Shown here in pieces: positions 33,985 to 47,879 of a DNA stretch of 64,000 nucleotides. Position 1 is the first letter of the stretch. Every line of letters starts with the position of its first letter. Both the position numbers and the translations under genes were made by a program. The DNA is from Latrodectus hesperus (lineage: Eukaryota > Arthropoda > Arachnida > Araneae > Theridiidae), in NCBI GenBank assembly GCA_037975125.1, contig CM075850.1, forward strand, positions 127,615,292-127,679,291, in the 5' to 3' direction. The notes beneath the pieces are model-generated. The model saw nothing but the letters and a program-made list of their open reading frames with translations. It was not told where the DNA came from and did not search any database.

Positions 33985-35826
33985 TAAAATATACTTCAGA
34001 CTTTCCAACTGGCAGTATACTTCGAAAAGATAAAGTACATGAATTAAAGTCCAATTTGTATTTAAAGCAATCGTTATTTACGAGACCAGGCACAAAAGCT
34101 AAAGCAGTATCATTGGCGTCGTTTAAAATATAAAAAAATTTGATAATAATAATAATAATAATAATTAAAAAAAAAAACATTCGAAGATGGAGAATTGATA
34201 AAAGAAGCTTTCTGTAAAGCGGGAGAAGTGATTTTCAACGATTTTAGAAACAAATCTTAAATAAAATTGTTAATGAACAATATTTCTTTGTTGGATAACA
34301 CTGTGTTGCGACGGACTGAAACTATCAATAATAATTTGGAGGATTTATTAAATGACGATTTAAGAGCTTTTACTTCCTATCACTTTAATTTGATGAATGC
34401 ACGGATATTAGTGACATTGCACAGTTATGCATTTTTGTGTGAATGGTTTTCGAAGATATGACTTCAAAAGAAGAGTTATTATCTATAATTTCATTGAAAG
34501 GACAAACGAGAACCCAAAATATCTACAATTCATTTAAAAACTTTGTTGATAAGACAGGATTTCCAATATATAAATTGGTCTCTATTACAATAGATGGAGC
34601 TCCAGCAATGGTTAGGAATCGACATGGTTTTATTGCCTTTTGCAATAATGATGAGGAAATTCCCAGTTTTACCAGCTATAATTGTATTATTCATCAGCAA
34701 GTATTGTGTTAAAAAATACTAAAATCTAATTTTATAATGCAAATTGCTTTTAAAATCGTCAATTCCTCCAATTCAAGAAGTCTTCAGAGACGACAATTTC
34801 GAGCGTTTTTGGAAGTAACTGGATCAGAGTACGGAGATCTCTTATTGCACACAATCGTGAGGTGGCTAAGCCGTGCTCCATTTTTTTAAAAAGATTTCGT
34901 ATTCTGTTAACTGAAATAAAAAAATTTCTACGAATGGAAGGAGAGCACATTACTAATTGGAAGATGAGTAATGGCTAATGAAACTAGCTTTTCTCTGTAA
35001 AATCATTGCAAAACTTACGACTTAAATCTAAATCTATAAAGAAAGAATAAATGTGTAACAGACATGGTGAGAGCGATTAAAACTGTCAAAGAAACGATAA
35101 AAAGGTATGCGTCTCACTTAAGAAAACATGAATTGAGAAACTTAAAAAACATGGAGGAAAAGTGCATCCATAATCCAAACCGAGATTTCGAAGATTTTGC
35201 CGAACACTTAGATATTTGGCTTGAAGAATTAGAAAGAAGATTCGTTGACTTAACTAGGTTGGAAGAAATACTCAGTTTTATGATATTTCCATTTAATGAA
35301 AATGTCAACATTGATGGAGTATCTGAAAAAATAGGACATTTTATAGATACCACATCAGTCACGGTCGGTGTATTTGAAATCATATTTTGGATCGATATAT
35401 CTTTGGGAATTTGCTTTTTTAACCATGAACCCCATAAAAAACCAAACATCGGTCGCGTTTGACAGATGAACATTTAATTTCGTGTTCACGCATTGCAATA
35501 AGCTCATACCAGCCACAATATGATAAACTTGTCACACATATACAGTGCCAAATTTCAACTGAACGAAGTGAATAGGATGATCAATTTTTTGATATATGAT
35601 TGCTTTGATTATTTACGTCAGTAAATTTTTATTTTGTAAATATTAATATTAAGTTTTTTTTAATAAAAATTAGATAATTTACCATTTTTTCTTGTTACAG
35701 AAAATAAATATGTAAATATGTACGTTACTTTAGTTTAGCTCTGCCATCGGTAAACCGCCATCGATTTTTTAAGTGTGGAGTGATTTTCAACGATTTTCGC
35801 GGATTCCAAAAGTTTGACCACTCCTG
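33980..35826 (+). mobile_element. hAT element, copy 2, 5'-truncated with an internal deletion
   Basis: Close to the hAT copy at 16208-18700 from just after the BED finger. It carries NNLEDLLNDDLR, the MVFEDMTSKEELLSIISLKG frame, ITIDGAPAMVRNR, CIIHQQVLC, and the 35064-35380 middle region. The stretch coding for the start of the C-terminal dimerisation domain is deleted around 35366. The 3' end (complement of CAGGAGTGGTCAAACTTTTG) is at 35826. The BED finger and 5' terminus are replaced by the Mutator-like piece. It is dead. Confidence 0.8.
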
Positions 35827-36015
35827 ATATAAAGCATAACTACAATATCGGAAACAGCATGAAAACAATCATGTTGTAACATGTGCTATTTTCTTAGCAT
35901 CTTACATACGATTTTGTCAAATTATTAAAAAGCTAAAACACTTTGTACCGTTTCTTCAGCAGATAACACAACTGGCTCATTTTGGTAATGGTACTGTATT
36001 GAAGGAGATAAGCTG

Positions 36016-36190
36016 TAGTTTTAAAAGGTATTTCTAAATGAAACGGAGTGTTTACTCTGTTAGCTGTATTGAATTACCAATTACGAAATACAGCTAACAG
36101 ATACTTTTCTCCATTTCTTGTAGCGAAAAACTACTGAATATAATGAAGTTTCCTATTTAACTTTGCGATAGAAACAGAACGAAACATCCT
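36016..36190 (+). repeat. Dispersed repeat R, copy 2, with perfect hairpin
   Basis: Partner of 15815-15985. It contains GTTAGCTGTATT, 16 bases, then AATACAGCTAAC, a perfect 12-bp stem. It lies about 190 bp after the hAT copy 2 end, whereas copy 1 lies about 220 bp before hAT copy 1. Confidence 0.75.
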
Positions 36191-36959
36191 CAATAGATAT
36201 CATGTGTTATAATATCAACAATGGTTGTAATGTGGATTTCCTTAGAGATTTTAATAATTTTTCAGAATTACCCTATGAAAGATTTCATTTCTTCTAATAT
36301 ATCATGTGAGAAATGAAAAATCGCCACTAGAGGGCGAACAAAAAAGAGTCAGTTGATGTACGTCGATTGTGAGATGCGGTCAGAGATTGGCGAAGCGCAA
36401 TATTCAATAAAGTTGTTATTTGTTACTGAAGCGCAGTATTTTCATTTAAACGTCCTGATATGGCTATATGTGTAAGTAATCTTAAATGAAAAATTAAGTG
36501 AAGGCACGTAGGCTTTAACAATCAAGATTCTTCATTCTCCCGTTGCATCAACGATTTAGGGAGCAATTGCTGTTCTCAACTATTGACGATGGACGAGTGG
36601 GTCGGTTCTATGACGAGTGAAATGCCCGTAGTTATGTAGTTAAAGCACGTCCACTAGTACTTCCACTAACATTGTAGTACTTTCTCTACCTTCGGCTTGG
36701 TACATTCATAACTGAAGTAACCCTCCCTGCACTTGAGGCATCGTGCCTATAAGCAATATGGGTGTATAGTCATTTGATATATACAGCATTGAGGTGGGCT
36801 GTGTGATTCTCTTATTGCCTATCCAAGTAGACTTCTTAGATGGTGTATCTTTTTGAGTTTTTTACATTTTAGGAAGGTAACCGAGAAAAGTGCCATTTCA
36901 ATGATATTCCCACAAGCATCTCATAAATTTAGTTACTACGCATACTTGGAGTTAATGGT
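36191..36959. other. Unassigned segment of mixed composition
   Basis: The segment 36300-36420 (GCCACTAGAGGGCG and AGCGCAATATTCAATAAAGT, with an AATAAA) looks like the end of a retroelement or LTR. The segment 36590-36780 may be the 5' continuation of the non-LTR fragment that follows. Neither could be assigned. Confidence 0.3.
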
Positions 36960-37203
36960 ACAAAATGCTACGTGTACCTTCCTGGGGCTTGAGCAGCCAC
37001 CAGGCGCGTCGGCAGGTGTTGGATCACCAAATGTCTTGTAGGAATGACAGGATAGCCTTGAATATAGAATCAGAGGCCGCGAACCAGTTCCCGTAAACCC
37101 AGGTGTTATGCGATTCGTGCCTAGGGCTAATTGGCACCGCGGTATTGGTGTCTTAACGGAGCCTCTAGTTGCGTGGCGAACTTCTAGAGTAATTTGCCTT
37201 GCC
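36960..37203 (+). mobile_element. Non-LTR retrotransposon fragment, third copy
   Basis: Inverted relative to 51612-51875 and similar through TACCTTCCTGGGGCTTGAGC, AATAGAATCAGAGGCCGCGA-like text, GGGCTAATTGGCACCGCGGT and AACGGAGCCTCTAG. Homology ends at AGGCAATGC, before the zinc-knuckle 3' part of the other copies. Confidence 0.75.
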
Positions 37204-37270
37204 CAGTAACTCAGGCAATGCCAGTAACTTGGTTCTTTGACGATTTGCTTGACGCCAAGATCTAACTAAC

Positions 37271-37483
37271 ATGATGGCAGCCACACATAAGCTATACAAA
37301 GATAGGATTATCAGAAATATGTTTATCGTTAAACCAAGTGGTACCCGATTCTTCACCGAACCGAAACAAAGAATTGGCTTGAGCAGTCGTTTTTCATTGA
37401 TTCAATCCATTAACGCGTTGACAATAGAACATAAGAAAAAACAAAATGTAAAAGACGAGACAAAACATCCACTTTATGGTTAG
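37271..37483 (+). CDS. Hypothetical 70-codon basic ORF
   Basis: Opens MMAATHKLYKDRIIRNMFIV and ends KKKQNVKDETKHPLYG. It is rich in Lys and Arg with ordinary composition for coding DNA, and sits between a non-LTR fragment and a SINE. No family was recognised, and no splice signals or promoter are evident. It could be a coding exon, a piece of an unidentified element, or chance. Confidence 0.2.
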   Translation: MMAATHKLYKDRIIRNMFIVKPSGTRFFTEPKQRIGLSSRFSLIQSINALTIEHKKKQNVKDETKHPLYG

Positions 37484-37557
37484 TTTAAATCTGCAAGGAC
37501 GATTTGAATTTAAAAACGTTCTTTAATCAATAGAATTCTAAATTAATAATTGTAATA

Positions 37558-37868
37558 TTTGTTGTTTGTTTTTTCCAATAGCGGGCACAAGTGGGTTTAA
37601 CCCTATGCCACAACAAGGTCAGAGATTGTTACTCATTTGTCGTTTCACAGAAGGCACCTGTGAACCAAGTGACGGTGGTGAGTAGCGTTGCTCGTGCCAT
37701 ACCACCACAAAGCCGCTTATAGGGTGGGCCAGGTTCATACATCATCACGGAAGAAAGGATAGAGAAACACAGAGAGAACAGAGAAAGAAAGTAACATCAA
37801 TGCCCGAACCTGGATTCGAACCCAGGATCAACAGCTCAAGAGTCAGGAGCGCTAACCACTCAGCCAAT

Positions 37869-37871
<3 letters not shown>
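37558..37871 (-). repeat. tRNA-headed SINE, family 1, copy a
   Basis: On the minus strand TGGCTGAGTGGTTAGCGC (A box) and TGGGTTCGAATCCAGG (B box) form a tRNA-Leu/Ser-like head. A body shared with 43966-44258 follows (CCCACCCTATAA, TTTGTGGTGGTATG, ACTTGGTTCACAG), then an A-rich AAACAAACAAC tail. Pol III transcribed, mobilised by a LINE. A pure TA tract abuts the head. Confidence 0.85.

Positions 37872-37955
<84 letters not shown>
37872..37955. repeat. (TA)n tract, about 42 units
   Basis: Pure TA dinucleotides fill the gap between the SINE head and the THAP-bearing repeat, with essentially no other sequence. Confidence 0.95.
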
Positions 37956-37957
<2 letters not shown>

Positions 37958-38993
37958 ATGGAAATTTTTGTAAATCGTAGAATAGGAGGGCGCAACTACC
38001 GTGGAGATCCAGAAAACTTCCGGCACGAAACTTCCTACTTACTATTCCATTATTGTCTTATATCATTGTGCTTGTTTTCTGTAGTTTCTATTGCTTTTGA
38101 GAAATATTAATTTAAAAGAAATTATCCTATAAATTTTTTTGAAATGCAGAAAGCAAATAAAGGTAATAGTTGTTGCGTAGCATTTGGTTGCAATAGGCGA
38201 GCTGGAACAAATTTATTTTCGCAATTGAAGATTTTCAAATTTCCAATGGAACCCGATTTACAATCCTTAATTTAATTAAACATATATTAAATCAATTCTT
38301 AAAAATAAACCTTTCTTAAAAATTTAAATTTTAATTGCAATGAAAAAACCAAGATTTGTTTAAAATATTAATAAACAGCAAATAAGTAAACACATAATAA
38401 CAATTTTGTTCTACTCATTATTGATAGCAATTCATATATTCTAGCATGATCAAGAAAATTTTAATGAAGTTTATAATACAATAAAGGAAAGCGTAAGTAA
38501 TACCTTGCTTAATATTTAAAATGATTTATAGTTCAATTGCACGCAAAATATATTTCCTGAAATTTTGGAATAAATGCATAAAATTAAAAATAAATTACAG
38601 AGGAAAATTATTAACAATTGAGATAAATAATAACAAGAGTTTGAATGTGGGTTACGAAACATCATTCATCAACAATTGATCCTAATATAGCCAATTAATA
38701 AGAGCGATTCTTCGCAAAATATGGTAATCCATCAGGATTATTTAAGTAAAAATTTTAAAAAAATTAAAAAATTTGCGGCATCACCACTGATTGCACTCTT
38801 ATTAAAAATTATGATTTTAACGGATAAAATAAAAAAAGTTTCGAAAACAGAAATAAATACCTAAAAATATTTAAATAAAAATTTTTGCTATTGCATTGAT
38901 TTTCAATGGGAAGAGAGAAAACCGGAAGTATTTGAGATGGCTACCGGTCAACTGAGGTTTGTTTTTGTTTACACTGAAAACTCCATCTATATA
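37955..38993 (+). mobile_element. Non-autonomous repeat carrying half a THAP domain, copy 2
   Basis: Inverted copy of 2855-3872, about 35 kb away. From 38145 it encodes MQKANKGNSCCVAFGCNRRA, then GTNLFSQLKIFKFPMEPDL and a stop after QSLI. This keeps the first THAP zinc ligands (CCVAFGC) and the FKFP motif. The CxxH half is missing. It is bounded by TA tracts on the left and partly on the right. Terminal repeats read GATGGAAATTTTTG and GATGGAGTTTTCAG. Confidence 0.65.
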
Positions 38994-39001
38994 TATACAC
39001 A

Positions 39002-40403
39002 CACTACTGGCCATTAAAATTTCTACACCAAGAAAGCGGCACACCACACACGTGAAATTTGCATAACAGGTAGAACTTGCTGTGATATGCAAATGATTAG
39101 ATTTTCAGCGCATTCATACAAAGCAGGCGACAGTAGCGACATATACAATGTGTATAAAACCAGAGATTTGACAACAGCTTTCTCATACTCAATTTCCGTT
39201 TAACGTTGTTTTCGGCAAAGAAAGTTGTTGGAATGCCTCGTGTAAGAAGAAGAAATGCCTATCAGCACGTGTCTGACTTTGATCGAGGAAGGATTATAGC
39301 CTACCGGGATTGCGGTTTATCGTACTGCAATATTGCTGCTCACGTTGGTCGAGACCCCATGACTGTTATCAGAATATGGAATCAATGGGATCAGGACAAT
39401 CATACGGAACGTCATGCAGGATCTCAGCGACCTCGCATCACTAACAGCAGAGAAGACAGACATCTTATCCGCATGGTCACAAGGGATCGTACAGCCACGT
39501 CACGAACCCGGAGCCGAGAAATGGAGTCATTTGCAAGGCAACAAGTTTCTGCTCGAACAGTTCGACGATGTTTGCAGCAGCATGGATTGTCTGCAAGGCG
39601 ACCATGGCTTCGGCTACCATTGACGCTGCGTAAAAGACAGGAGCGACTTCAATGGTGTGATCAGCGACGAACCTGGACGCGGGAATAAAATCACTCATCT
39701 TTACTGATGAATCTCGGTTCTGTATACAGGACCATGATGGCCGCATCCGTGTTTGGAGGCATCGTGGAGAACGCGCATTGCCAGCTTGCATTGGACAACG
39801 CCATACTGGCCCATCTGCTGGAGTGATGGTATGGGGTGCCATTGGATATACGTCTCGATCACCTCTTGTTCACCTTACCGGCACTTTGAACAGCAACCGT
39901 TACATTTCCGATGTGTTAATACCCGTGGCTCCGCCCTATCTTTGAGTCCTCCCTAATGCCTTGTTTCAACAGGATAATGCACGACCGCATGTTGCCCGTA
40001 CTGTTCTGAACTTCCTTGATACAGAACAGGTTCGACTGTTATCCTGGCCAGCACGTTATCCTGATTTGTCACCAAATGAGAACTTGTGGTCATTGGTTGC
40101 TGAGCGATTGGCACGCCATCACTCACCATCCACTACTGTCGATGAACTGTGGCATAGTGTTGAAGCTGCATGGACTGAGATCCCCGTACATGCCATACAA
40201 TCTCTGACTACATGCCTAGGCGGATAAATGCTGTTATTGCAGCCAGAGGTGGCTGCTCTGGGTACTGATTTCTCAAGCTCTATACATCCTAATTTCCTGT
40301 AAATCTAATCACTTGTTCTTTTCACTATAATGTATGTGTCCAATAAATATCGTTCTGTTATTTGCATTCCTTCTTGGTGTAGCAATTTTAATGACCAGTA
40401 GTG
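39002..40403 (+). mobile_element. Tc1-family element, copy B, full length but inactivated
   Basis: Same family as 26776-28185 with the same inverted termini. The transposase start is clean here (MPRVRRRNAYQHVSDFDRGR at 39233). The N-terminal two HTH regions and a basic segment are open to 39688, where TGG has become TAA next to a one-base deletion just before the FTDES catalytic motif. The C-terminal part from 39961 reads FQQDNARPHVART and ends LTTCLGG, with the DD34E spacing kept and SPNE in place of SPIE. One stop plus one frameshift are the main visible lesions in the transposase. Confidence 0.9.
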
Positions 40404-40970
40404 TATATTTTAATTTTTATGTCTATGTTTTTATGCTCATCAATACTTTAATTTATGTACTATTGTCTGTATATTTTTATGTTTTATATAAAATGTTTAT
40501 TTACATAACTCATAGAGAAATGCATTAATATGTAAATATTAACGCACCTAGCGGGAACTTTTTTATTTTTAAAATTATTTAAGAAAATATTGCCATTTTC
40601 AAAGATATTAAAAAGTAAAAACTTGTATCGTATATCTTAACTGAGTACATAATTAACAGCTTGTTTATAGCAGAGTTTATAATTTCTATTAAATATTAAG
40701 TTTTGAATAAATAGATAATTATAAAATCAAAATTTCAAAAGTAATATTAAGATCTTATAAGACAATTGAAAAGTACTGGTATAATTTTTTCTATTTGAAT
40801 ACACTAACTATTTTATCCATGAAATACCACAATTTATGAAAGAAAGAGTCTGCTCCAGTCTGAGTGTCACTTCTGAGTAAAATAGCTTAAAAATTGTAAA
40901 TTGCATAAAAATGTCACATTAAGTGAAATTGCAAATGATTTCGCCTTGAACAATCAGTTAGTAAAATTTT

Positions 40971-42633
<1,663 letters not shown>

Positions 42634-42733
42634 ATTTTTTTTAACAAAGTGATTTTCTTATTGCTTTGCAGTTTTCGATGCATTAGAATCGAAAACTGCA
42701 GAACAATAAAAAGATTACTTGGTAAAAAATAAA
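42634..42733. repeat. Long imperfect hairpin with a perfect 13-bp core
   Basis: TGCAGTTTTCGAT (42667-42679), loop GCATTAGA, then ATCGAAAACTGCA (42688-42700). Pairing continues outward with few mismatches (AAGTGATTTTCTTATTG against AAGTAATCTTTTTATTG) to arms of about 45 bases. This is compatible with a foldback element or a microRNA-precursor-like hairpin. Confidence 0.85.
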
Positions 42734-43079
42734 TAAATTAGAAAAGCATGACTTCAGTTTACGATCTGGTAATTTGAAATCATGTCTTTCGCGCAAATGT
42801 TATTGAATTACTCAATCTTAAAAGTGTGAAAATATGATAAAATATGCATTTTGATAAGGAACTATAACAAATGTTTGTTTTTTAAAATGATGGGTGAGGA
42901 TTAAAATGGTGTCTGTGTTGAACAAGCTAAATATTATTTTAAATAAAAACAATTGATGACAATGTAGATTGCTTATACATCAGTTTGTATATTTATATTT
43001 AATGATGGCAATATTTTGAATACTTTTTCGAAATAGTTTCAGCGGTAAATTAAAATTTTCTCATTTATTATTTATTTTT

Positions 43080-43336
43080 GGCACAGGTGTCGTATAATCC
43101 ATGATTCCAAATTCTGAATTTTTTTGGCGACGTAGAAATGTTGCCAAGATAACGTATCATGACGTACGCGATGACGTAAATACTAGGCTTACCAAAATAG
43201 AATTTTTTTGCATAATTATTATAGGTCTCCATATGTATCACGTAATTTAAAACGAGGTTGCCAGATACATAAGAAAATTCACCAAAAAACCGCCAATCTC
43301 AGAATTTGGCATCATGGATTATACGGCACCTGTGCC
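43080..43336. mobile_element. 257-bp MITE with perfect 8-bp target duplication
   Basis: Terminal inverted repeats of about 45 bp begin GGCACAGGTGTCGTATAATC on the left and, read from the right, GGCACAGGTGCCGTATAATC. TTATTTTT flanks both sides (43072-43079, 43337-43344). The 8-bp duplication indicates hAT-, P- or Merlin-type integration. The interior has no ORF and carries repeated GACGTA motifs (ATGACGTACGCGATGACGTA). Confidence 0.92.
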
Positions 43337-43965
43337 TTATTTTTTAAATTTCATACACATGATTGTTTTATATACGAATTATTTTAGTTGATCTTTTAGA
43401 AATTTTTCATTGGACTGTTTTTTACTATATTTGTTGTCCTATATTGGATTGTTTTTTACTATATAATTTGAAGTTATTTTTTATGACTGAAAAAAGCTTG
43501 GCGAAGCATTTTAATCTCTAAATTTTTTACAACGCTCCAAAAAGATTGTGATCTTTTTCTGTGGTCAATGAAAACAAGATCAAAAGAATGTTTATCAGAA
43601 TATTTGTGCATATTTTCTTCTCTGTGACATTTAAAACGCAGAAATTGTTTTTGTAGAAATCCATTGACGTAATTATAAGTCAATATTGTGGTGTAATTAA
43701 CAACTACTCTTGCAATTTATATCTATTTTATTAGAATTCGAATGGCAAATAAAAAATAAATGAAATATGATTCTTGACATTACTTATTTCCTTACCGAAT
43801 TGCAGTAAAATATGAAATATGCTTACAACAAAGAAAAAAACAAAACGTAAAATGAAAACTGCAACATAGCTGGTCCGCTTGGTAAATATTCTTAAGGTAT
43901 TTTTTTCTTATATCAAAATCAGAATCATTATATATGATACTTTGCTAAAGTTACATTAAGTTTAT

Positions 43966-44258
43966 TTATTTATTTTTTCCAACGACGGGCACTTGAGGGT
44001 TGAACCCTGTGCCAAAATAAGGCCAGAAACTGCTACTCATTTGCATCTGTGAACCAAGTCACGGAAGCGAGTAGCGTTACCCGCGTCATACCACCACAAA
44101 CCCGTTTATAGGGTGGGCCACATTCATACATCATCACGGAAGAAAGGACAGAGAGAACAGAGAAGGAAAGAAACATCCATGCCCGAACCGGGATTTGAAC
44201 CCAGGACCCACGCTCAGGAGTCAGGAGCGCTAACCACTCAGCCATCGGTCGGCACAGG
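43966..44258 (-). repeat. tRNA-headed SINE, family 1, copy b
   Basis: Head GATGGCTGAGTGGTTAGCGC with B box GGGTTCAAATCCC, and the body as in 37558-37871. The tail is AAATAAATAAATAAA. AAGTTTAT flanks it at 43958-43965 and 44259-44266, a likely target duplication. Confidence 0.88.
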
Positions 44259-44266
44259 AAGTTTAT

Positions 44267-47139
44267 AAAAATCTCCATTTTTTTGTTCTCATTTTACAAA
44301 GTTTATTTTACCGGAATTTTTTTATCATAGCTATTAGAATTAGGATTATTTGTATGCTTTGTTTTTTTCGTGTGAGAACGAGATATCTGAGCTTTACCAG
44401 ATTCGTGCATCAGATCTTGTTTGCAGACACACATACTTGGGTATTCATTGCTGCCGTATATCTGAATCTGGTAACATCAAAAATCCAATGATTTGATTTT
44501 TCTTTTTTTGCAAAATTATTTTTCTAAATAGCTTCAAATACTTAATTTTTCGTTGAACAAACTAGGTTTACAAGCAAAGATATAGGAATGTTGTTCCATT
44601 AATCTATGAAAACTACTTCCAACTCATAGAGAATCTTCAAAACATTACGGTTGCTTTACGGTTGCAGAGTCATATGACTTTACAGGTAGATTTTTTATGG
44701 AATTAAGGTCTGGATTACGTTTTCGTCAGCAAAATAGCTAAATTTTTTATGTTCTGATTTTTAGTTGGATTAAATACATAGCAAACAGCTTTGTCTTGTT
44801 GAAGTTTCCAATTTGAACATAAGTGAACCATGGTAAAGTATTTGTTGATAACATTCAGAGTAAATTTGTCCAGGAATTGCACTATATTGTTAGGAATTAT
44901 ACACTTTACTGTGAGTACACCAGACTATTATATGAGGGTTAGTTTTACTGGTCTTCTGTGTTATTTTACGAGCAGATAAATTCTCTTTTGTTGAGAGGTT
45001 CAAAATTTATCTATTATGGCAAGGTGATTATTCACTATCCATCCCATATTGTGTCCGGTGGTTGTAGGTTTAATCAAAACAGCCTTTAGTGTAACAACAA
45101 TTTAATTATGCAAATCTGAGAGTTACGCACAATAAAGAACATAAACACTACATTAAAAGGATGATAAAACACATCCGAAGAGTTTGAAAGCAAAAGCCTA
45201 ACTAACTGTTTTTCCTCCCCTCCACTAGGGGCGCTCTCGGAAAGGAAGAGAGAGAGGGAGAGGGAGAGAGATAGATAGATATTTAAAGAGAGAGAAAGAG
45301 AGAGAGAAAAGTGATTTACAAATAGACGATCTAGCCGAACATATAAGAAAATTAAATAATAAACTTTTTGAAAAAGCTCAGAACTGCCAAGCAGCAAACT
45401 TCAACGAAATTTTTAAATATCAATATCTTGCGGAAGACTGCAAATATAGACCAATAGCGAGATATTTCCTTAAGGAAAGAGATAAATGTAAATAGTGTAT
45501 ATAGTGTATATATTTTCTTCTACTTGTATTATTAACCGGAATGATTTTTCTCAGATTTTCTCATTTTGAACTCTAAATACTATCATGCAAACTTGTATCT
45601 ATGTTCTCTTTCGACATTGAAAATTCTCATTTCTGGTAACCACGCCCAGTTATGAAACACTCATAGCTGATTGGCTATTACACGCAGTCAGGCTAGCGCT
45701 CTCCGTGAGTAAAGACATGTTTTTTCTTCTCATGGAGCTACTACAGATGAAGAAGTAAAGTGCCTGCCTGCTACGCAGGCCGACACTTCATAAAACATAT
45801 TAGATCCAAGAGAGAAAAGTGATTGGGTAAAAAGCATATGCCCGGTTAGGTGGTTAGTTTAAGGCTAAACTGCCAATGTATAGCTCCCAAGCATGCTTAG
45901 TACTCAGTTTTATCGAGCAAATGATAGAATGAAAGGCTGGTTCGACCTTCAACAGACCGAGGACAGAACCTCGGACTTGTATCTTGGGAGCATGAAGTAC
46001 TACCACAATGCAGGCTTCCTTGTTAAAGTAAAGTTCTTTCACAAGCTATAGAAATCTCGTAAAAAATTCATGTTTTCAGATCTATCTATTAATTTTTTTC
46101 TATTTTTTCTCAAAAGCCTCAGTGTCTTTTGTCGTTTCAGATGATTTAATAGGGATACATAATATGTTCCCAGAATAATGTCACTCCAAAATTTGGTAAA
46201 TCATTTAATCGTGACCCATCACCATAAATCACAAGCCAGTTAGACTCTGGATATCGAAGGCGAGGAGGCTTCAATATCCAATAGCACTAAATTTTAGGTG
46301 GATTTTCTTTCTTTATGGGTTGAATGATATGATTCCAAATTAGTATTTGTTGTTCCAACACAATGGTTAACTGTCTGTTTGAAATCTTACACTTAACCAT
46401 CAAAACTGAAGAATTGAGGATTGCTTCAGGATTTCCTGGTCAAAATCAAATTGAATCTAAATACTAAGTCTGAATAATGATTGTTAAGAAATTTGATATT
46501 TTTATATCACCAGTTCTTATTTACTTTACATAAAGCAGCCACTATTTCATATAACAGAGACCAAAAAAGCAATGTGTCCATTGGCATGGACAATCAGCAT
46601 CTGTTTGTACATGTTATTGGACACATTCAGCGTCTGCATTGATAATCAAGGTGGAATCCGACTCTACAAATCCTCTGCTTTTGTTATGGACTGCTGAGAT
46701 ACAGTCATCAATGGCTGAGTGTAAAAAATGAAGATTAGTAAAAATAAAGCTTTATTCGTATTATTTAGATTGACCAATCCAGAGAGGTAACTAATGAGGC
46801 TTATAATTATCGTCAGTCTTTCACTTAATGAAGGAGGCATGTATTCTATGTGGAGGTTCTAATTAAAAGGATTGGTCAAATATAACCTCAACATAAGAAG
46901 AAAAGTCAATTGTATTTGGCTGATGCTTTAGAAAATATACATGAGGCTGCAATTTCTTAGGAGTAAGAGAAAATGTCTTTACAATAGTCTTATATTATCA
47001 CTGTTGCATCAATTTTCCAGTATTTCACAGTTCCGAATATCTTCTGAATTACTTATTTGTCTGATTTTATAAGACCAGATCTCTTCAAACAAAATGCAAT
47101 GAGCTAGTTTTTCTATTCTAAGCAATTAGATCGTGGATG
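44267..47139. other. Unassigned DNA with a (GA)n tract and small repeats
   Basis: A purine-rich (GA)n-type tract lies at 45246-45316. GCCTGC-TAC-GCAGGC makes a small hairpin at 45766-45780. The segment 45860-46040 has a tRNA-like GGTTCGACC and may be another SINE piece. The segment 46560-46700 is less AT-rich and unrecognised. No gene is supported. Confidence 0.45.
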
Positions 47140-47480
47140 CGTAGATAGATACATACATAGCGATACAAGCGAGCTCTGGACTGTAACTTTAGGTAAATGG
47201 CTTTGGAATACTCGCCACGTAATTTTGAAACGCTGTCAGGTAGTGAGGTCACACCTGAGCTTGCACCTTCCTCTCCACATCCACGCCACACTAGCGGAAG
47301 GTCTTAGGACGTCACAATCAACGTGGACAAGTCCCCGACCCATGTAGCCCCATCAATCCAGTGAAGGAGAGTGCGCGTGGTCACCCTCCCAACAACTGCC
47401 CTCGGCAAATGATGCCTCACTTTGCTGAGCTTAACGGAAAGCGGCGTCAAGCTACTGAGCCACTGGAGCTCCGATGCGTT
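47140..47480 (-). repeat. SINE-like repeat with a 5S-rRNA-like box, copy a
   Basis: On the minus strand GTTAAGCTCAGC is followed by GGGCAGTTGTTGGGAGGGTG and ACCAC. This resembles the internal-promoter part of 5S rRNA (GTTAAGC... and CAGTACTTGGATGGGTGACC), with a longer spacer. A TGGCTCAGTAG stretch upstream also resembles a tRNA A box. Related copies lie at 48840-49180 and 57785-58118. The 3' end is GTATGTATCTATC. Confidence 0.65.
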
Positions 47481-47879
47481 GATAGAAGGTTTAAACAAAA
47501 AGAAGATTCGCAAGTTGTCCTTGCTGCCAATTAAAGCTTTTGAATATTTATTCCCAAAACTTGTACTACAAATGAAATGTCTTAAAAGAAAAGAGTGGAT
47601 GTAATTTCACGCTTTGACTTCCCTACCAAAGTCTATAAACAAAAGTAGTAGGATCTATATTCATACCTTATCATACGTCAATTGAAAATTTATATAAACG
47701 TCAAAACATTTAGGGCAATAATATTATGATTCATAGCTTGAGCAAATGGGTAAACTTCAGATCTGTCGATTGACTTTTACTTCATCCATACTATGTTCGC
47801 TTATCGATGCCAGTTCAACTTCGCGTGTACCCTTCTCTCCATCGCTGTTCAACCACACGGCAGTGGTATACGTTAATAA

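Noticed and set aside
37800..37871. Genuine tRNA genes suggested by A and B boxes (also near 44200, 48060, 50000, 56610)
   Set aside because: Each is followed by a shared repeat body and A-rich tail, some with target duplications, so they are SINE heads.
38145..38275. Host THAP-domain gene
   Set aside because: Only the first half of the domain is present, no usable donor follows, and the unit is repeated in inverted form at 2.9-3.9 kb.
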